Made by a program: the position numbers and the translations under genes. The notes beneath the pieces are model-generated. The model was not told where the DNA came from. It was given only the letters and a program-made list of their open reading frames with translations, and did not search any database. Positions 1 through 10,976 of a stretch of 64,000 bases of DNA are shown in pieces. This stretch comes from Glebionis coronaria. Its lineage: Eukaryota; Streptophyta; Magnoliopsida; Asterales; Asteraceae. The stretch spans positions 78,835,235 to 78,899,234 of the forward strand of contig CM046876.1 of assembly GCA_025667525.1 (NCBI GenBank). Reading direction: 5' to 3'. Within the stretch, counting starts at the first letter, position 1. Each line of letters starts with the position of its first letter.

Positions 1-687
1 GTTTCCTCAGTACCACCTCCATATGTAGGCAACAAGCCAAAGTGTTCCAAGTGTAATTTCCATCACTACCCTACTGTTGAATGCCGAAGTCCCGGACAGA
101 GCAACACACATGCTCCGGCCATCAGGAACAACTCCAGTACCAATTACAAGCCCAACAATGGCAACCGTCAGAACTTCCGCGAAAGTGGAAAACAGGGAAA
201 CCGCCAGCACACTAGCAATGGTAGTATGGCACGTAGGGAAGTTCGTTGCTATGGTTGCGGGGAGATCAGACACATCAAGCCTGAGTGCCCAAAGCGAGCA
301 GTTAGGAACGAGAACAGAGGAGGAGCACCAACCAGAGTTTATGTTATAGGGGATACCAAGACCAACCCCGACTCCAATGTGGTTACTAGTACATTTCTTC
401 TGAACAATCGTTATGCAACTATTTTATTTGATACGGGAGCCGATAGGAGTTTTATGTCCACAGAGTTTAGTAGTTTACTAGGCATCTCTCCTTCACAGCT
501 AGACGACTGTTACAGAGTCGAATTAGCAGACAGTAAAATCATCGAAACTAACACTATTCTAAGAGGTTGTACCTTAAATCTTCTAAATCATCCATTCGAC
601 ATTCATTTGATACCTGTAAATTTGGGTAGTTTTGACGTCATTATTGGTATGGAATGGTTAGCAAAATATCACGCAACCATGTGTTGA
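1..687 (+). pseudogene. gag-pol: gag C-terminus and aspartic protease, Tekay-type
   Basis: The frame is open from base 1, so the start lies outside the window. Two zinc-knuckle modules bind viral RNA in this family: CSKCNFHHYPTVEC near base 37 and CYGCGEIRHIKPEC near base 247. The pepsin-like retroviral protease follows, with LFDTGADRSF as the catalytic Asp-Thr-Gly-Ala box near base 427 and the family motif DVIIGMEWLAKYHA before the stop. The protease would cut the Gag-Pol polyprotein in the particle. A TGA at 685-687 ends the frame early, and 688-828 is a stop-rich linker, so the polyprotein is broken before RT. Confidence 0.88.
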
Positions 688-2269
688 CGAAAAGCTAGTC
701 CGTATACCGTGGGGAAAAGAAAATATAATTGTCCGCGGAGAAGGAAATTCAAAGAGAACTGACACCAGACTGAGTGTTATCTCATGCACCAAAGTCTAGA
801 AGTATAACTGAAAGGATGTCCTATCTTTTTGGCACATATTTCAAAGACAGACAAAGAAGAGGAACCAGAGAAGAAACTAATCAAGGACGTGCCGATTGTC
901 CATGATTATCCCGAAGTATTCCCAGACGACTTACCTGGTTTACCTCCGACTCGTCAAGTGGAATTTCAAATCGACTTGATACCAGGAGCTGCACCCGTAG
1001 CTAAAGCACCATACCGATTAGCACCGATCGAGATGAAAGAACTCGCTGAACAACTTCAAGAACTATCAGATAAAGGTTTTATCAGACCCAATTCCTCACC
1101 TTGGGGAGCTCCAGTGCTTTTTGTCAAAAAGGAAGATTGTACTTTCCAAATGTTCATCGATTACAGGGAACTGAATAAGTTAACTGTAAAGAATCGTTAT
1201 CCGCTACCACGAATCGACGACCTATTTGATCAACTACAAGGATCACGTGTGTATTCCAAGATTGACTTAAGATCTGGATACAATCAGCTAAGAGTCAGAG
1301 AGGAGGACATACCAAAAACAGCCTTCAGGACTCGTTACGGTCATTACGAATTTCAGGTCATGCCATTTGGATTGACCAACGCACCAGCCATATTCATGGA
1401 CCTCATAAATCGAGTGTGCAGACCGTATCTGGATAAATTCGTTATCGTGTTCATGGTATATACTCATCTATTCCAAGAATGAGCAAGAGCACGGAGAACA
1501 TCTTGCTCAAGTACTAAAGTTACTTAAGGAAGAGAAGATATACGTCAAATTCTCCAAATGTGATTTTTGGATTTCTTAGGTACATTTTCTTGGTCACGTG
1601 ATCGACAGCAAAGGAATTCAGGTAGATCCCGCAAAAGTCTAATCCGTAAAGGATTGGGCAGCACCCGCTTCGCCAAAGGAAATTCGCCAATTCTTAGGTC
1701 TTCCCGGTTACTACCGGAGATTTATAGAAGGATTTTCTAAGATAGCTAAATCTATGACGAAGCTTACTCAAAAAGGCGTGAATTTTGATTGGGGAGAAAA
1801 AGAATAAGCCGCATTCCAAACCATAAAACAACAATTGTGTAGTGCACCTATTTTAGCCTTACCAGATGGCAACAAAGATTTCGTTGTCTATTGTGATGCC
1901 TCACACAAAGGCTTAGAAGCTGTGTTAATGCATAGACAGAAAGTGATTGCTTATGCTTCAAGGCAAACGAAGAAGCACGAGCAGAATTACTCTACTCATG
2001 ATCTAGAGCTTAGATCCGTAGTTTTTGCCTTAAAAATCTGGAGGCACTACCTATATGGAACAAAGTGCACGGTGCATACCGACCACAAAAGTTTGCAACA
2101 CATTCTAGGCCAGAAGGAGCTGAACATGACGCAACGTCGTTGGATAGAATTGCTTAGTGACTACGATTGTGATATCAAATACCACCCAGGTAAAGCCAAC
2201 GTAGTTGAAGATGCACTAATTCGCAATGGAACTGATCCTCCTATGAGAGTTCGAGCCTTAGTTAGACCA
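688..2269 (+). pseudogene. pol: reverse transcriptase and RNase H, degenerate, Tekay-type
   Basis: RT motifs are clear from about 940: [60 protein letters not shown] and [18 protein letters not shown]. Where the catalytic F-I-D-D box should be (about 1450-1465) the reading becomes FMVYTH, and the alignment implies about 2 missing bases, so the metal-binding Asp pair is gone. In-frame stops follow near 1577, 1640 and 1805. RNase H is recognisable at 1835-2260 ([40 protein letters not shown]). The frame is interrupted at 2270 by the copia insertion and continues at 14353. Confidence 0.88.
2265..2269. repeat. Target-site duplication (left) of copia element 1
   Basis: gacca, matched by gacca at 14348-14352, directly outside the LTR ends. 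It shows a single integration into the Tekay pol gene. Confidence 0.95.
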
Positions 2270-3015
2270 TGAAAGTCCCTAATCAATGCAAGAAACCCTA
2301 ATCTTAACTTAATCAACACAAGGTATTACTTTTCAAACGTAATATTATTATTGTATAATAAAGAATTACAAGTGTTATGGATAACACCGTTTGATGACAA
2401 TGTGTTGTGCACACTTTGGACAACAATAAACCCTAACTTATGAATACAGTCGTAGCTGTTTGATTCACTAAGTTATACGCACTAATGTTCTTAATATCTC
2501 AAAGTGTTGAACATTAATGCATGGATACACATCCTATTTATAGTGTTACGAGTTTGACTTAAACAGTACTTGATGTCGACTACACAAGCTTTTACAAGTT
2601 CCCACATCAGTCACATGATGTCCTTCTATTCTTGGTAGTCTTCCATTATGCTTTAAGGAACAGTTGTCAAAAACAGTTTCCTTATTCTTCATAGTCTCGA
2701 ACACACAAATGGCATGTCTAAAGTGTGCTGAGAGTTATCAGGGTATTGCCACCCCTGTTAACTCTCAACCCCTCAGAGTCCCTAATACATCTTGGCTGTT
2801 ATCCATCACAGCCAAGGAGTATGTCTTCAGGTAATCTTCGACTTCCCTAACAATGTCTCTGACATGGACTCCTCTGAGGTTGCTCACAGAGACTCGGATC
2901 TCTGTGAGTCTTGCGAAACTTGCCTGCCTCCTAGGCACAGGCAAGGGACTATCTATCAGCCTAATTATGTTTAAATCAATGATCAGGGAATCTAACAAGT
3001 TTAGATTCCCAACAA
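2270..3015 (-). repeat. 3' LTR of copia element 1
   Basis: Near-identical to 13603-14347; on the - strand it starts TGTTGGGAATC and ends GACTTTCA. The sense-strand TATA box CTATAAATAGG lies near 2533-2543. Upstream of it in U3 are strong inverted repeats, including CTCACAGAGA/TCTCTGTGAG and CTTGCCTG/CAGGCAAG near 2885-2945. Telobox-like AAACCCTAA occurs near 2289 and 2428. Confidence 0.95.
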
Positions 3016-3028
3016 TCTCCCCCTATTT
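3016..3028 (-). other. Polypurine tract of copia element 1
   Basis: On the - strand AATAGGGGGAGAT abuts the 3' LTR; it is the expected primer for plus-strand DNA synthesis. Confidence 0.9.
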
Positions 3029-3269
3029 AAACATAAATAATGCTAGATCTAACTAAGTTAAGGTAAGTGAGTTTAACAGCTTCTTCTTACACATAACAGA
3101 TCTAAACAAACATACCTCATGATTTTATTAAGACTTAAAGAAAATTACAAGTTCATTACATAAGTAAAATAAAAGATGAAGGTAAAAAGGGCTGACACCA
3201 TCTTCAATAGTCATCATTTTTGATTCTTTCTTCAGCTTCGGCCACATCTAATCTGTTATCAATTTTATC

Positions 3270-4652
3270 CTACAAAGTCTTTGCAAACTTCTTGGAATAC
3301 TCTGTGTTGATCTTGAGACACTTCTTGTGACAGAGTAGCTGAATAGTTGAAGCCAAGCACAGCTCATCTTCCCTCTGAAAAGCATACTGGCAAGCCTTGT
3401 TCATAAATGCCATTCCTCTTTCAGGCACTGAGTATGTCTGACCATCAACAGGGCCAACAATACCATTTGGAAGGATCAAATCCCTGTGCATACCATCCAC
3501 ACGAACATCTTCAGTAACAAAAGTTTCATCAACAATTTGTGAAATTCTTCTTCTTTTGTTGCCTGTCTTTGGGGGTTCTTGTTCAAAAAGCTGTGGTGGG
3601 GGATCAATCTTGAGTTTGGCAGCTGTTTCCTTGATCCAGTTAAAATTTGCCTTAAGAGTTTTAAGCAGAAGGAAATTTGCCTGTCCAGACTTTTTGGCAG
3701 CTAAGGCTTCGAGTTCAAACCATTCTGATAACCCAAGTGTCTTTAACCTGAAGTTGTCAAACACATCCATATTCCTCTGTTGGTTTTCCCTCCATAAGAT
3801 CATCTGTGGGGTGTTTGTGGATTTGTGAATGGTGTATTTAAACTTGGTTATCTTGCCAGCAGCATACCTGTTGTTCACGCAGGCATCATAGTCAGCTCTG
3901 ACTTTCTTTAAGGCCTCAGTGCGTTTTAGTTCCATTTCCCTCAACCTTTGTTTTTGTTTTTCCCTTTCAGGTGGTGTCATCTTCCTCAGAGTAGCTTCAT
4001 TTAATTCTTTGGCTGTCTTGAGCTCATTTAGTCTTTTGAATTCTTCAGCCTGTTGCTCTATTTCTTCAGGGGTTAAAGGAATCTCATCGGAAGGTGTAAA
4101 GGTTGAAAAGTGGGAAAGGTCTGTGGTGGATCCTCCTGTCTCTAGCATCACAGCTATCTTCTTAAGTTTGGTGTCAGTATCAACCAAAACTATCTCCTTT
4201 CCTTTCTTCGAGACAGAGGACTCCACACTTATGTTTTTCAAAACATCAGCTCTTTTGAGAAACGCTGTCTGAGCCTGAGTTTGAATAGATTTGGGGAGTG
4301 AGCTCACAGTGAATTTTAGTTTCTTGGCTGCTGGTTCATCATCATCCTCAGGCTTGCTGATGTTAACTAAGATCATGGATTTAGATGAGTCAGCTCCATC
4401 TTGTGTTTGTTGCTCCCCCTGAGTATCATCCTCATCATCAGGTACTATAACTGGTGTGATGACTTGTAGAGGAACAGGTGTAGTTGAGGGATTGGCTGAT
4501 GATGAGCCTTGTTCAGTAGATGCAAGGCTGAGTGTAGTATTCTTCTCCCCTTCACGTTCATCCTTACTTCGCTGATGCTTGGATGAACGTGCCTGAAAAC
4601 GTCTTGCAATCTGCTCCACAGAGGCAGCCATGGCACGTTGTCTCTTTCTCAA
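3270..4652 (-). pseudogene. Accessory ('env-position') protein, C-terminal segment
   Basis: An open frame of 460 codons beginning at a TTG; the first ATG is at 4629-4631 (MAASVEQIARRFQARSS). The N-terminal third is Ser/Thr/acidic and low in complexity. The middle is a Glu/Lys/Arg-rich probable coiled coil (EEIEQQAEEFKRLNELKTA). The C-terminal part is globular with LGLSEWFELEALAAKKSGQ and VDGMHRDLILPNGIVG. I recall similar uncharacterised proteins in Asteraceae copia elements. Function is unknown. It overlaps the end of the upstream segment in a different frame; the upstream part of this frame (LTEDCQGLRKRQR) looks native, so a one-base change near 4680 probably split one protein. A separate reinitiating ORF is possible. 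Confidence 0.6.
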
Positions 4653-5476
4653 GCCCTGGCAATCTTCAGTAAGAGGTTGGCATTGGCATTAGTATTTGCC
4701 TGAACACGCCTAACAATAAAGCCAGCATGGTTGTATTGCCTGTTGCGAACAGCATTAAATTTCCTGTCTAGGGTGAGTTCATGTTCACGGAACATAGCAG
4801 GGACAGATGAGTCAATAGCATCCTTGATTCGAGTTGAGAGATGACTAAGTCCCTGGGCTACACCCTTTCTTGCACCATCTTGAATTGGCTCAGTGACAGC
4901 CTCAGTCACAGCCTTCTTTATGATGCCTGGAAATGTCACAATAAAATTGTGCATCTCTGACTTGATCACATCTAGCTTCCTTGATAAGCGCTCAATATCA
5001 GATTGATGATGTACGGGCTGAAGATTCTTGATATTGAGGCTTTGCTGAGCAAAATCATCCCCCCTTGGAATTAAGTCAAAGTTGGTCTGGGCTGGATGAT
5101 CAAACATGAGGAATTCGGCTGTTGGATCATATGTTGGTGTTTGGAAGACGGTTGTTGCAGATGTAGCAGAGTTTGGAGTGTCAACAGCTTCCTTGAGAGG
5201 AGAAGTCTTGTCATCAGCTGGTGTGGACACAGCTATATCTTTAGGAGGAGAGGCTGACAGCTGGTCATCCTCATCTTCTTCATCCTCTTCATCAAACATC
5301 CCCTCAGGGAATTCATCTTCAGGCATGGGCTCAAACTCAGAGACATAATCTTCTACTGAGAGCATTTCTTCATCAGCATTGAGCACAGGTTCTTCTTCAT
5401 TTGGATTGTCCTGAGTCATTGTTTTAGCCTCCTTTTCGTGTACCTGAGATTCTTTGACTGGCTGTACAATTTCAGC
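4649..5476 (-). pseudogene. Accessory protein, exon 2 segment
   Basis: Open frame of about 275 codons with no good ATG at its start: the first codons are TTG CAG GCT, and the CAG is the predicted splice acceptor ending at 5477. It begins AEIVQPVKESQVHEKEAKT, has a Glu/Asp-rich stretch (MFDEEDEEDEDDQ), then a probable coiled coil (DIERLSRKLDVIKSEMHNFI) and NTNANANLLLKIARA before TGA at 4649-4651. The lack of a start codon, together with splice signals in phase 0 on both sides, makes this exon 2 of the gene beginning at 7244 rather than an independent ORF. No enzymatic motif is seen. Confidence 0.6.
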
Positions 5477-6101
5477 CTGCAAGTTTGTTGTAATTAGTAA
5501 CAGGGAAAAATATAAGGGGAATGGTCGCCATTTCGCTGTCCCAGAGAGGCTGAGGGTGATTACTCAGCCACTCCAAAGGATAAATCCTTGGGATTCTTTT
5601 AAGTGTGAATGAAGTGTGGTTAATGGTCGCCATTCGCTGCCCCTAGGAAAGCTGAGTGTGATTATTCAGCCCCCCCAAAAGGTAAAACCTTTGGGACTCT
5701 TTTAAGAGTGAAACATATGTTGTTGTAGGTCGCCTGTTACGCTGCCCCTAGGAAAGCTGAGGGTGATGATTCAGCTCCCCCTGAAAGGATAAATCCTTTG
5801 GGACTCTTTTAAGGAGGGAACCAAGAGGCTGTGTGAAGTACAGCTGATCAAGGTTGAGACATTAATGTATTCAGGTTGTTGTTAGCCTGAATACTGTCTA
5901 GAGGGTTCAGGGTCATCGGGGTGCTTTATAAACACAAATGAATCATTCCCTGGTGCAAAGACAGGGTGTACAGAAGTCTTAAAGTATTCTAAGTGTAATG
6001 ACAGACTTCTATGGGTCGAGGATTACCCTAACTTCACCACTCTCTCCTACAGACAAATGAGAGTGGTTGCTTGTGAACCTCTAAAAATGTACACTGATTA
6101 C
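5477..6101 (-). other. Predicted phase-0 intron in the accessory gene
   Basis: The donor is CACAG|GTAATC with the intron starting at 6101. The acceptor is AACTTGCAG|GCTGAA with the intron ending at 5477. A plant-type branch consensus CTAAT at 5493-5497 puts the branch A 17 nt from the acceptor. Length is 625 nt. Codons on both sides (…D-I-S-Q | A-E-I-V-Q…) stay in frame. Unspliced, the upstream frame stops at 6081. The interior is non-coding and holds three tandem repeats. Confidence 0.65.
5523..5820. repeat. Three ~100-bp tandem repeats inside the accessory-gene intron
   Basis: Units start at 5523, 5625 and 5728, each with ggtcgcc. Each holds two inverted repeats, GCTGAG…ATTCAGC-type and AAAGGATAAATCCTTT-type, then gggactcttttaag. 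Units differ by scattered substitutions, so the duplication predates this insertion. Confidence 0.9.
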
Positions 6102-7244
6102 CTGTGAGATATCAGCTTGGTTTGGCTGGTTTCCTGTTGTCTCTGCTGACCTAGAGACACTAGACGCCTGTTGTTTGTCAGCCAAAGATTCTGAATCCAC
6201 AAGAGTATCTGGACCAGAGGCGGTGTCAATCTTCTTTTCCTTGGCCTTACAAACAGCTTTGGAGTGGGAAGAAGAGGGGATTTTCTTCTTCTTTGGCTGT
6301 TGGCCAGATGAAGCCTTAGACTTAGTAGTGTGCTGCCCAGAGGTCAAAGACATAGACTTGCCAGCGACACTCGAAGTATTCACCTTCTCAGAGGAAGGGA
6401 GCAAGGGTTTCTCAGCGTTAGGTACCTGGTTGGCCACGTTCAGCATGTGTGCGGTGACAGGGATATCCTCAGCTCCTATTTCCTTGTAGATGGCGCCAGT
6501 GATGCGATAGGGCTCAAGGACAGTCAAAGCCTTGTTGTGGTAATTTTCTCCCAGTAAACTCTCAAAGATCAGGGACAGGAAGCGCGCATAACAGATGTTC
6601 TTTTCCCTGACCTGATTCCTTCCCTTCAGTTGTTCTACCAGGTTTGAGAATAGGATGCTTCCAACGTCAACATCAGCTCCCCAGATTAATCCATACGCAA
6701 TAGCCTGATGATTAGACGACATCTGATCCTGTGATCCCTGCATTCCTCCCAGGGACTTCACAATGTGGGTGAAGAGGACACGCCACATAGGGGTGAAATA
6801 CTTAATCTTCAGAGGGGATTTGGCGAGGACTTCAGCTGGTGTAAGGGCAGGATTAACATCATGGCAAGGGTTTAGTGTGGCCAGGGCTTCCTTGACAGCC
6901 TTTTTGTCAACAGTCTTCAAGCATTCATCTCCATGTTTTAGTCCGGCCACACTAGAAAAGTCTTTAAGGGAAAAGGCAAAAGGATGTTCATTGCATGAGA
7001 GGCTAAATGTAATGGTGTCTTCTACTACTTCAGCAGAATACCAGAATTCCCTAAGGTATTCTTGGTAAAAAGTGGATGGAGATTTGGTGAAGGCTTCATT
7101 TAGGTCACAATTCTGCATGAAATTTACCAGATCTGAATAGGTGCTGTTTGGTGCCTTAATCCATCCAATGGCGTTGTTGGAGGCGATGATGCTCTCGTTG
7201 ATCTCGAAGTTCACATTGGAGGCTTTTGGAACGGGAAACGCCAT
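6081..7244 (-). CDS. Accessory protein, N-terminal exon
   Basis: 387 codons from an ATG at 7244 (MAFPVPKASNVNFEINESII); the predicted coding exon ends at 6102 and the remaining codons to TAG are intronic. The first ~250 residues look globular: FYQEYLREFWYSAEVVED, FSLKDFSSVAGL, KYFTPMWRVLFTHIVKSLGG, SNHQAIAYGLIWGADVDVGS and ICYARFLSLIFESLL. The same order of motifs occurs in the accessory protein of copia element 2 (52272-53747), so I infer a shared fold. The tail is basic and Ser-rich (KKKKIPSSSHSKAVCKAKEKK). No transmembrane segment or signal peptide is visible, so 'env-like' describes position only. A TATA box lies about 110 bp upstream. Confidence 0.7.
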   Translation of the reverse strand: MAFPVPKASNVNFEINESIIASNNAIGWIKAPNSTYSDLVNFMQNCDLNEAFTKSPSTFYQEYLREFWYSAEVVEDTITFSLSCNEHPFAFSLKDFSSVAGLKHGDECLKTVDKKAVKEALATLNPCHDVNPALTPAEVLAKSPLKIKYFTPMWRVLFTHIVKSLGGMQGSQDQMSSNHQAIAYGLIWGADVDVGSILFSNLVEQLKGRNQVREKNICYARFLSLIFESLLGENYHNKALTVLEPYRITGAIYKEIGAEDIPVTAHMLNVANQVPNAEKPLLPSSEKVNTSSVAGKSMSLTSGQHTTKSKASSGQQPKKKKIPSSSHSKAVCKAKEKKIDTASGPDTLVDSESLADKQQASSVSRSAETTGNQPNQADISQVISVHF

Positions 7245-7360
7245 TGATTTGAGGTTGAAGGTGAATGAAAATGGCGGATGGTTGAGAGAGATAAGAATTT
7301 AGAGAGAGAAGTTGATTTTAGAATGGTGGTGGGTGAGAAGAGAAAGAAGACAATATATAT
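7245..7360 (-). promoter_or_regulatory. Internal promoter for the accessory gene of copia element 1
   Basis: On the - strand a TATA box (AATATATATTG, 7351-7361) is followed by a pyrimidine patch (TTCTTTCTCTTCTC) and a CT/AC-rich leader to the ATG at 7244. This is the layout of a plant core promoter. The 7361-7583 spacer back to the pol stop is otherwise AT-rich without features I recognise. Confidence 0.55.
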
Positions 7361-7583
7361 TCAAACTTAAGTGAACAGTTATTCAACCGTATTAAATGCA
7401 AGGGTGAAAATGACTGCACAAGTGGGTCCCCTTGACCTTTCAAAAAGTTTGTCTCCTCGTTATCCGAAAAATAAATGATTAAATATTTGAGAATGTTTTA
7501 TGCATTTACTTGGAAAGTAACTACCTAGTTTCATGTGAAAAACATTTAATATAGAATCAATCATTTAATGAACACATTTAATA

Positions 7584-9944
7584 TCAAGCCACAGGCTTTG
7601 AGATATTGAGCATCCCTAGCTCAGCAACTAGCCTGTTGAACGGAGGTTCAACCAAAGGCTTTGTAAAGATATCAGCTAGTTGTAGCTCTGTGGGAACAAA
7701 ATGCAGCTCAATATCTCCCTTCATTATATGATCCCTGATAAAATGATACCTGATATCAATGTGTTTGGTACGAGAGTGAAGAATAGGGTTGTTGGATATG
7801 GCAATGGCGCTGGTGTTGTCACAAAAGATTGGTACTTTGTCATACAAGATTTCATAGTCAGCCAATTGACTTTTCATCCAGAGCACCTGAGCACAACAGC
7901 TGGCTGCAGCAACATATTCTGCTTCAGCTGAAGACATAGCCACAGAGTTTTGCTTCTTAGCACTCCATCCAACCAATTTTCCTCCTAGGATTTGACAACT
8001 GCCTGAAGTACTTTTCCTGTCAATACAGCATCCAGCATAATCTGAATCTGAATAGGCCTTGAGATCAAAGCCTGATTCCTTTGGATACCATAGACCTAGG
8101 GATGGTGTTCCTTTGAGATACCTGAAAATTCTCTTAACAACCACTAGATGGGATTCTTTTGGGTTAGCTTGGTACCTTGCACAGAGACATGTGGAGAATT
8201 GGATATCTGGACGACTAGCTGTTAGATACATCAGTGACCCAATCATGCCTCTATATAAAGTCTCATTGACAGAGACCCCTGACTCATCAGGGCCCAAGTT
8301 GTTGGGTGGAAGCATGGGGCATTTCACTGATGCACAATCAGCTAAGTCATATTTTTTAAGTAAATCCTTAACATACTTTTCTTGACAAATAGAAATTCCC
8401 TTAGGACATTGTTTAATTTGAAAGCCCAAAAAGTAAGTTAATTCACCCATCATACTCATCTCATATTTCTTGGTCATTAATTTAGCAAAACGTTTACTAA
8501 GATTGACATTTGTTGACCCAAAGATGATATCATCCACATAAATCTGCACAATGATGAAATCACTCTTGTCCTTGAAGGTAAAGAGTGTTTTATCAATAGA
8601 ACCTTTGATAAATTTATTTTCAGATAAGAAATTTGAAAGAGTTTCATACCATGCTCTTGGAGCTTGTTTCAGACCATACATTGCCTTGTGAAGTCTGTAC
8701 ACATGGTTGGGAAACTCGCTGTTCTCAAATCCTTCAGGTTGTGCAACATAGACTTCCTCAGCCAAATCACCATTGAGGAAGGCACTCTTTACATCCATCT
8801 GATACATAGTGATGTTCATATAGGCAGCATAAGCAAGAAAGATTCTGATGGCCTCAAGTCTAGCAACAGGTGCAAAAGTTTCATCATAATCAATTCCTTC
8901 AGTCTGAGAGAACCCCTGTGCTACCAGTCTTGCCTTGTTCCTGATGATGTTCCCAATTTCATCCATCTTATTTCTATAGATCCATCTAGTGCCTGTGATA
9001 TTCTTTCCAGGTGGAGCTGGCACTAGTGTCCATACTTTGTTCCTTTTGAACTGATTGATTTCTTCTTGCATAGCTGCTACCCATCCTTCTTCTACCAGAG
9101 CCTCAACAACTCTTTTAGGTTCAATTTGAGAAAGAAATTCAGCAAAAAGACATTCATTGGCTGAGGCTGACTCTGAGTCTTGGATTCGCTGTCTGGTTGT
9201 GACCCCTGCATTTGGTTCCCCAATAATGTTGACAAGAAGAATGTGTTGATCTCTTGACCACTTTTTTTGAGGAGCTGGGGATTCAAGAACATGGGTACTT
9301 GAGGGCACAGCTGGTACAATTTGAGTCTCATCCTGCTGACTAGGAGGGCTTTCTTCAAAGACTACTTCAGTGTCAGAGTCTTCTTCAGCCATATCAAGGG
9401 AAGCTATTTCATTATCAGCAGGAGAATCTTCAGAGATTTGAAGAATTGGTGAGTCATCAATATCATGAGAAGGACCATCAGAGATTTGAGGTTCTTCTTC
9501 ATCAAGTTCCTGAGAGGTAGGAACTTCTATGTTGTGAGTAGACAGAGGGTCAAAAGCAGGAACATAAGGAGTGAGAGTGTTGAAGTGGTGATGACTGGTA
9601 GGTCTGGGTTCTGTGAACTCATCACTTGGGAAAGAAATATTTTCATTAAAATCTACTTCATCACCCTCTGTTCCTGTCCTCTGTATGACTTCATCATCTT
9701 CATTGAATCTGACATGGAAAGTTTCTTCTACTTCTTGTCTTCTGATGTTGAATACTCTGAAGGCTTTGGCTGTTGGAGAGTATCCCAAAAAGAAACCATC
9801 ATCAGCTTTTTCATCAAACTTTCCAAGTTTATCCCTGTAGTTATAAATAAACACAGGGCATCCAAACACATGAAAATAGCTGACGTCTGGAGATCTTTTT
9901 CTGAAAACTTCATAGGAGGTTTTGCCATGTCTTTTGACAATGAT
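7584..9944 (-). CDS. pol: Integrase C-terminus, reverse transcriptase and RNase H, copia element 1
   Basis: Open from the stop at 9945 to TAA at 7584. It starts with the integrase tail ([18 protein letters not shown]), a variable acidic linker and then [62 protein letters not shown] and the intact catalytic box YVDD (about 8525-8539). RNase H is present: [34 protein letters not shown] and [16 protein letters not shown] copies the element RNA in the particle, and RNase H removes the RNA. This half of pol keeps all its catalytic motifs, but upstream stops cut it off from the protease and integrase catalytic core. Confidence 0.92.
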   Translation of the reverse strand: MIVKRHGKTSYEVFRKRSPDVSYFHVFGCPVFIYNYRDKLGKFDEKADDGFFLGYSPTAKAFRVFNIRRQEVEETFHVRFNEDDEVIQRTGTEGDEVDFNENISFPSDEFTEPRPTSHHHFNTLTPYVPAFDPLSTHNIEVPTSQELDEEEPQISDGPSHDIDDSPILQISEDSPADNEIASLDMAEEDSDTEVVFEESPPSQQDETQIVPAVPSSTHVLESPAPQKKWSRDQHILLVNIIGEPNAGVTTRQRIQDSESASANECLFAEFLSQIEPKRVVEALVEEGWVAAMQEEINQFKRNKVWTLVPAPPGKNITGTRWIYRNKMDEIGNIIRNKARLVAQGFSQTEGIDYDETFAPVARLEAIRIFLAYAAYMNITMYQMDVKSAFLNGDLAEEVYVAQPEGFENSEFPNHVYRLHKAMYGLKQAPRAWYETLSNFLSENKFIKGSIDKTLFTFKDKSDFIIVQIYVDDIIFGSTNVNLSKRFAKLMTKKYEMSMMGELTYFLGFQIKQCPKGISICQEKYVKDLLKKYDLADCASVKCPMLPPNNLGPDESGVSVNETLYRGMIGSLMYLTASRPDIQFSTCLCARYQANPKESHLVVVKRIFRYLKGTPSLGLWYPKESGFDLKAYSDSDYAGCCIDRKSTSGSCQILGGKLVGWSAKKQNSVAMSSAEAEYVAAASCCAQVLWMKSQLADYEILYDKVPIFCDNTSAIAISNNPILHSRTKHIDIRYHFIRDHIMKGDIELHFVPTELQLADIFTKPLVEPPFNRLVAELGMLNISKPVA

Positions 9945-10607
9945 TTATCTGTTTTGAGTGTAGCAGGCAGTGTGTACAGCTTCTCCCCAAAATTGCTTTG
10001 GTAAGGCTGCACCATTTAACATAGTTCTTGTTGCTTCAATCAGAGTCCTGTTTCTTCTTTCAGCCACACCATTTTGTTCAGGAGTGCCAGCTGAAGAGAA
10101 GTTCTGAGAAATCCCTTTTTCATCACAAAATGATTCAAGTTGATGATTCTTGAATTCTGTACCATTATCACTTCTTAGAGCTTTGACTCTAACATCATTC
10201 ATATTTTCAACCTGTCTGATGAAGGACATGATGGTATCAGCTGCATCACTTTTCCTTCTGAGGAAGAACACCCATGTATATCTTGAAAATTCATCAACTA
10301 TGACCAAGGTGTATTTGTTGTGATTAATGGTTTGAGGTTTGACAGGCCCAAACAAGTCCATGTGAAGGAGATGTAAGCACTTGTCAATAGAGAATGATTG
10401 CCTAGTCTTGAATGAAGACCTGTGATGTTTTCCTTTGACACAGGCAGAACAAGTTTTGTCTTTGGAAAACATTACTGAAGGTAGACCAGCAACCAAGTTT
10501 TGAGTGGCTATCTTATTGATGTTCTTGAAGTTGAGATGAGACAGTCTTTTGTGCCACAACCAGTTGACACTTTCAGAGGCTTTGGCAAGAAAACAATTTG
10601 AACTATC
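9945..10607 (-). pseudogene. pol: Integrase (GAG_pre-integrase and catalytic core), copia element 1
   Basis: Begins with the HHCC zinc-binding module (WHKRLSHLNFKNI … CSACVKGKHHR), then the D,D-35-E core: Asp in HMDLFGP, Asp in RSDNGTEF and Glu in [13 protein letters not shown]. It would insert the cDNA into the genome. It is in the same frame as the protease upstream and RT downstream, but TAA at 9945-9947 ends it and TAA at 10608-10610 separates it from protease. Both are in-frame nonsense changes, not frameshifts. Confidence 0.9.
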
Positions 10608-10976
10608 TTAAGAGCACACAGCCATGTTGATGACATAAACATCTCTCCTTCTAGGTGCAACCAGCACAACATCATTATTTTTGTTGAATATGGTTCCCTG
10701 AGTCTTAGTAAACAAAACCTTATAGTCAGCATCACATAATTGGCTGATGCTAATAAGATTGTGTTTAAGACCATTCACATATGCAACCCTGGTAAATGTG
10801 ATCCCATTGCAATTCACTGAGCCATATCCTTCTGTGTCACCTGAAGAGTTATCTCCAAACACCACTTTGGGACCTGGCTCCTTTGAGTATCTGTGCAGGT
10901 ATTGTTGAATCCCTGTCATGTGTCTAGAACAGCCACTATCTAGATACCATACCGATTCCTTGAGATATTTCTGCAC
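10608..10976 (-). pseudogene. pol: Aspartic protease, copia element 1
   Basis: Catalytic motif VWYLDSGCSRHMTG followed by VFGDNSSGDTEGYG and LISISQLCDADYKV, as usual for copia proteases. The frame has no ATG: it opens just downstream of the gag stop and its first codon after the CAG at 10971-10973 is AAA. It is in the -1 frame relative to gag. It ends at TAA 10608-10610, before integrase. Confidence 0.88.

Noticed and set aside
3556..5348. Plus-strand ORFs opposite the accessory gene of copia element 1
   Set aside because: Antisense shadows of a long coding frame; Ser-rich runs are the reverse of acidic codons.
6175..7068. Plus-strand ORFs of 75-104 codons opposite the accessory exon
   Set aside because: Antisense shadows without domains or context.
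9728..10015. 95-codon minus-strand ORF across the integrase stop
   Set aside because: Out of frame with integrase on both sides; the true frame continues through TAA at 9945, so no separate gene or frameshift is needed.
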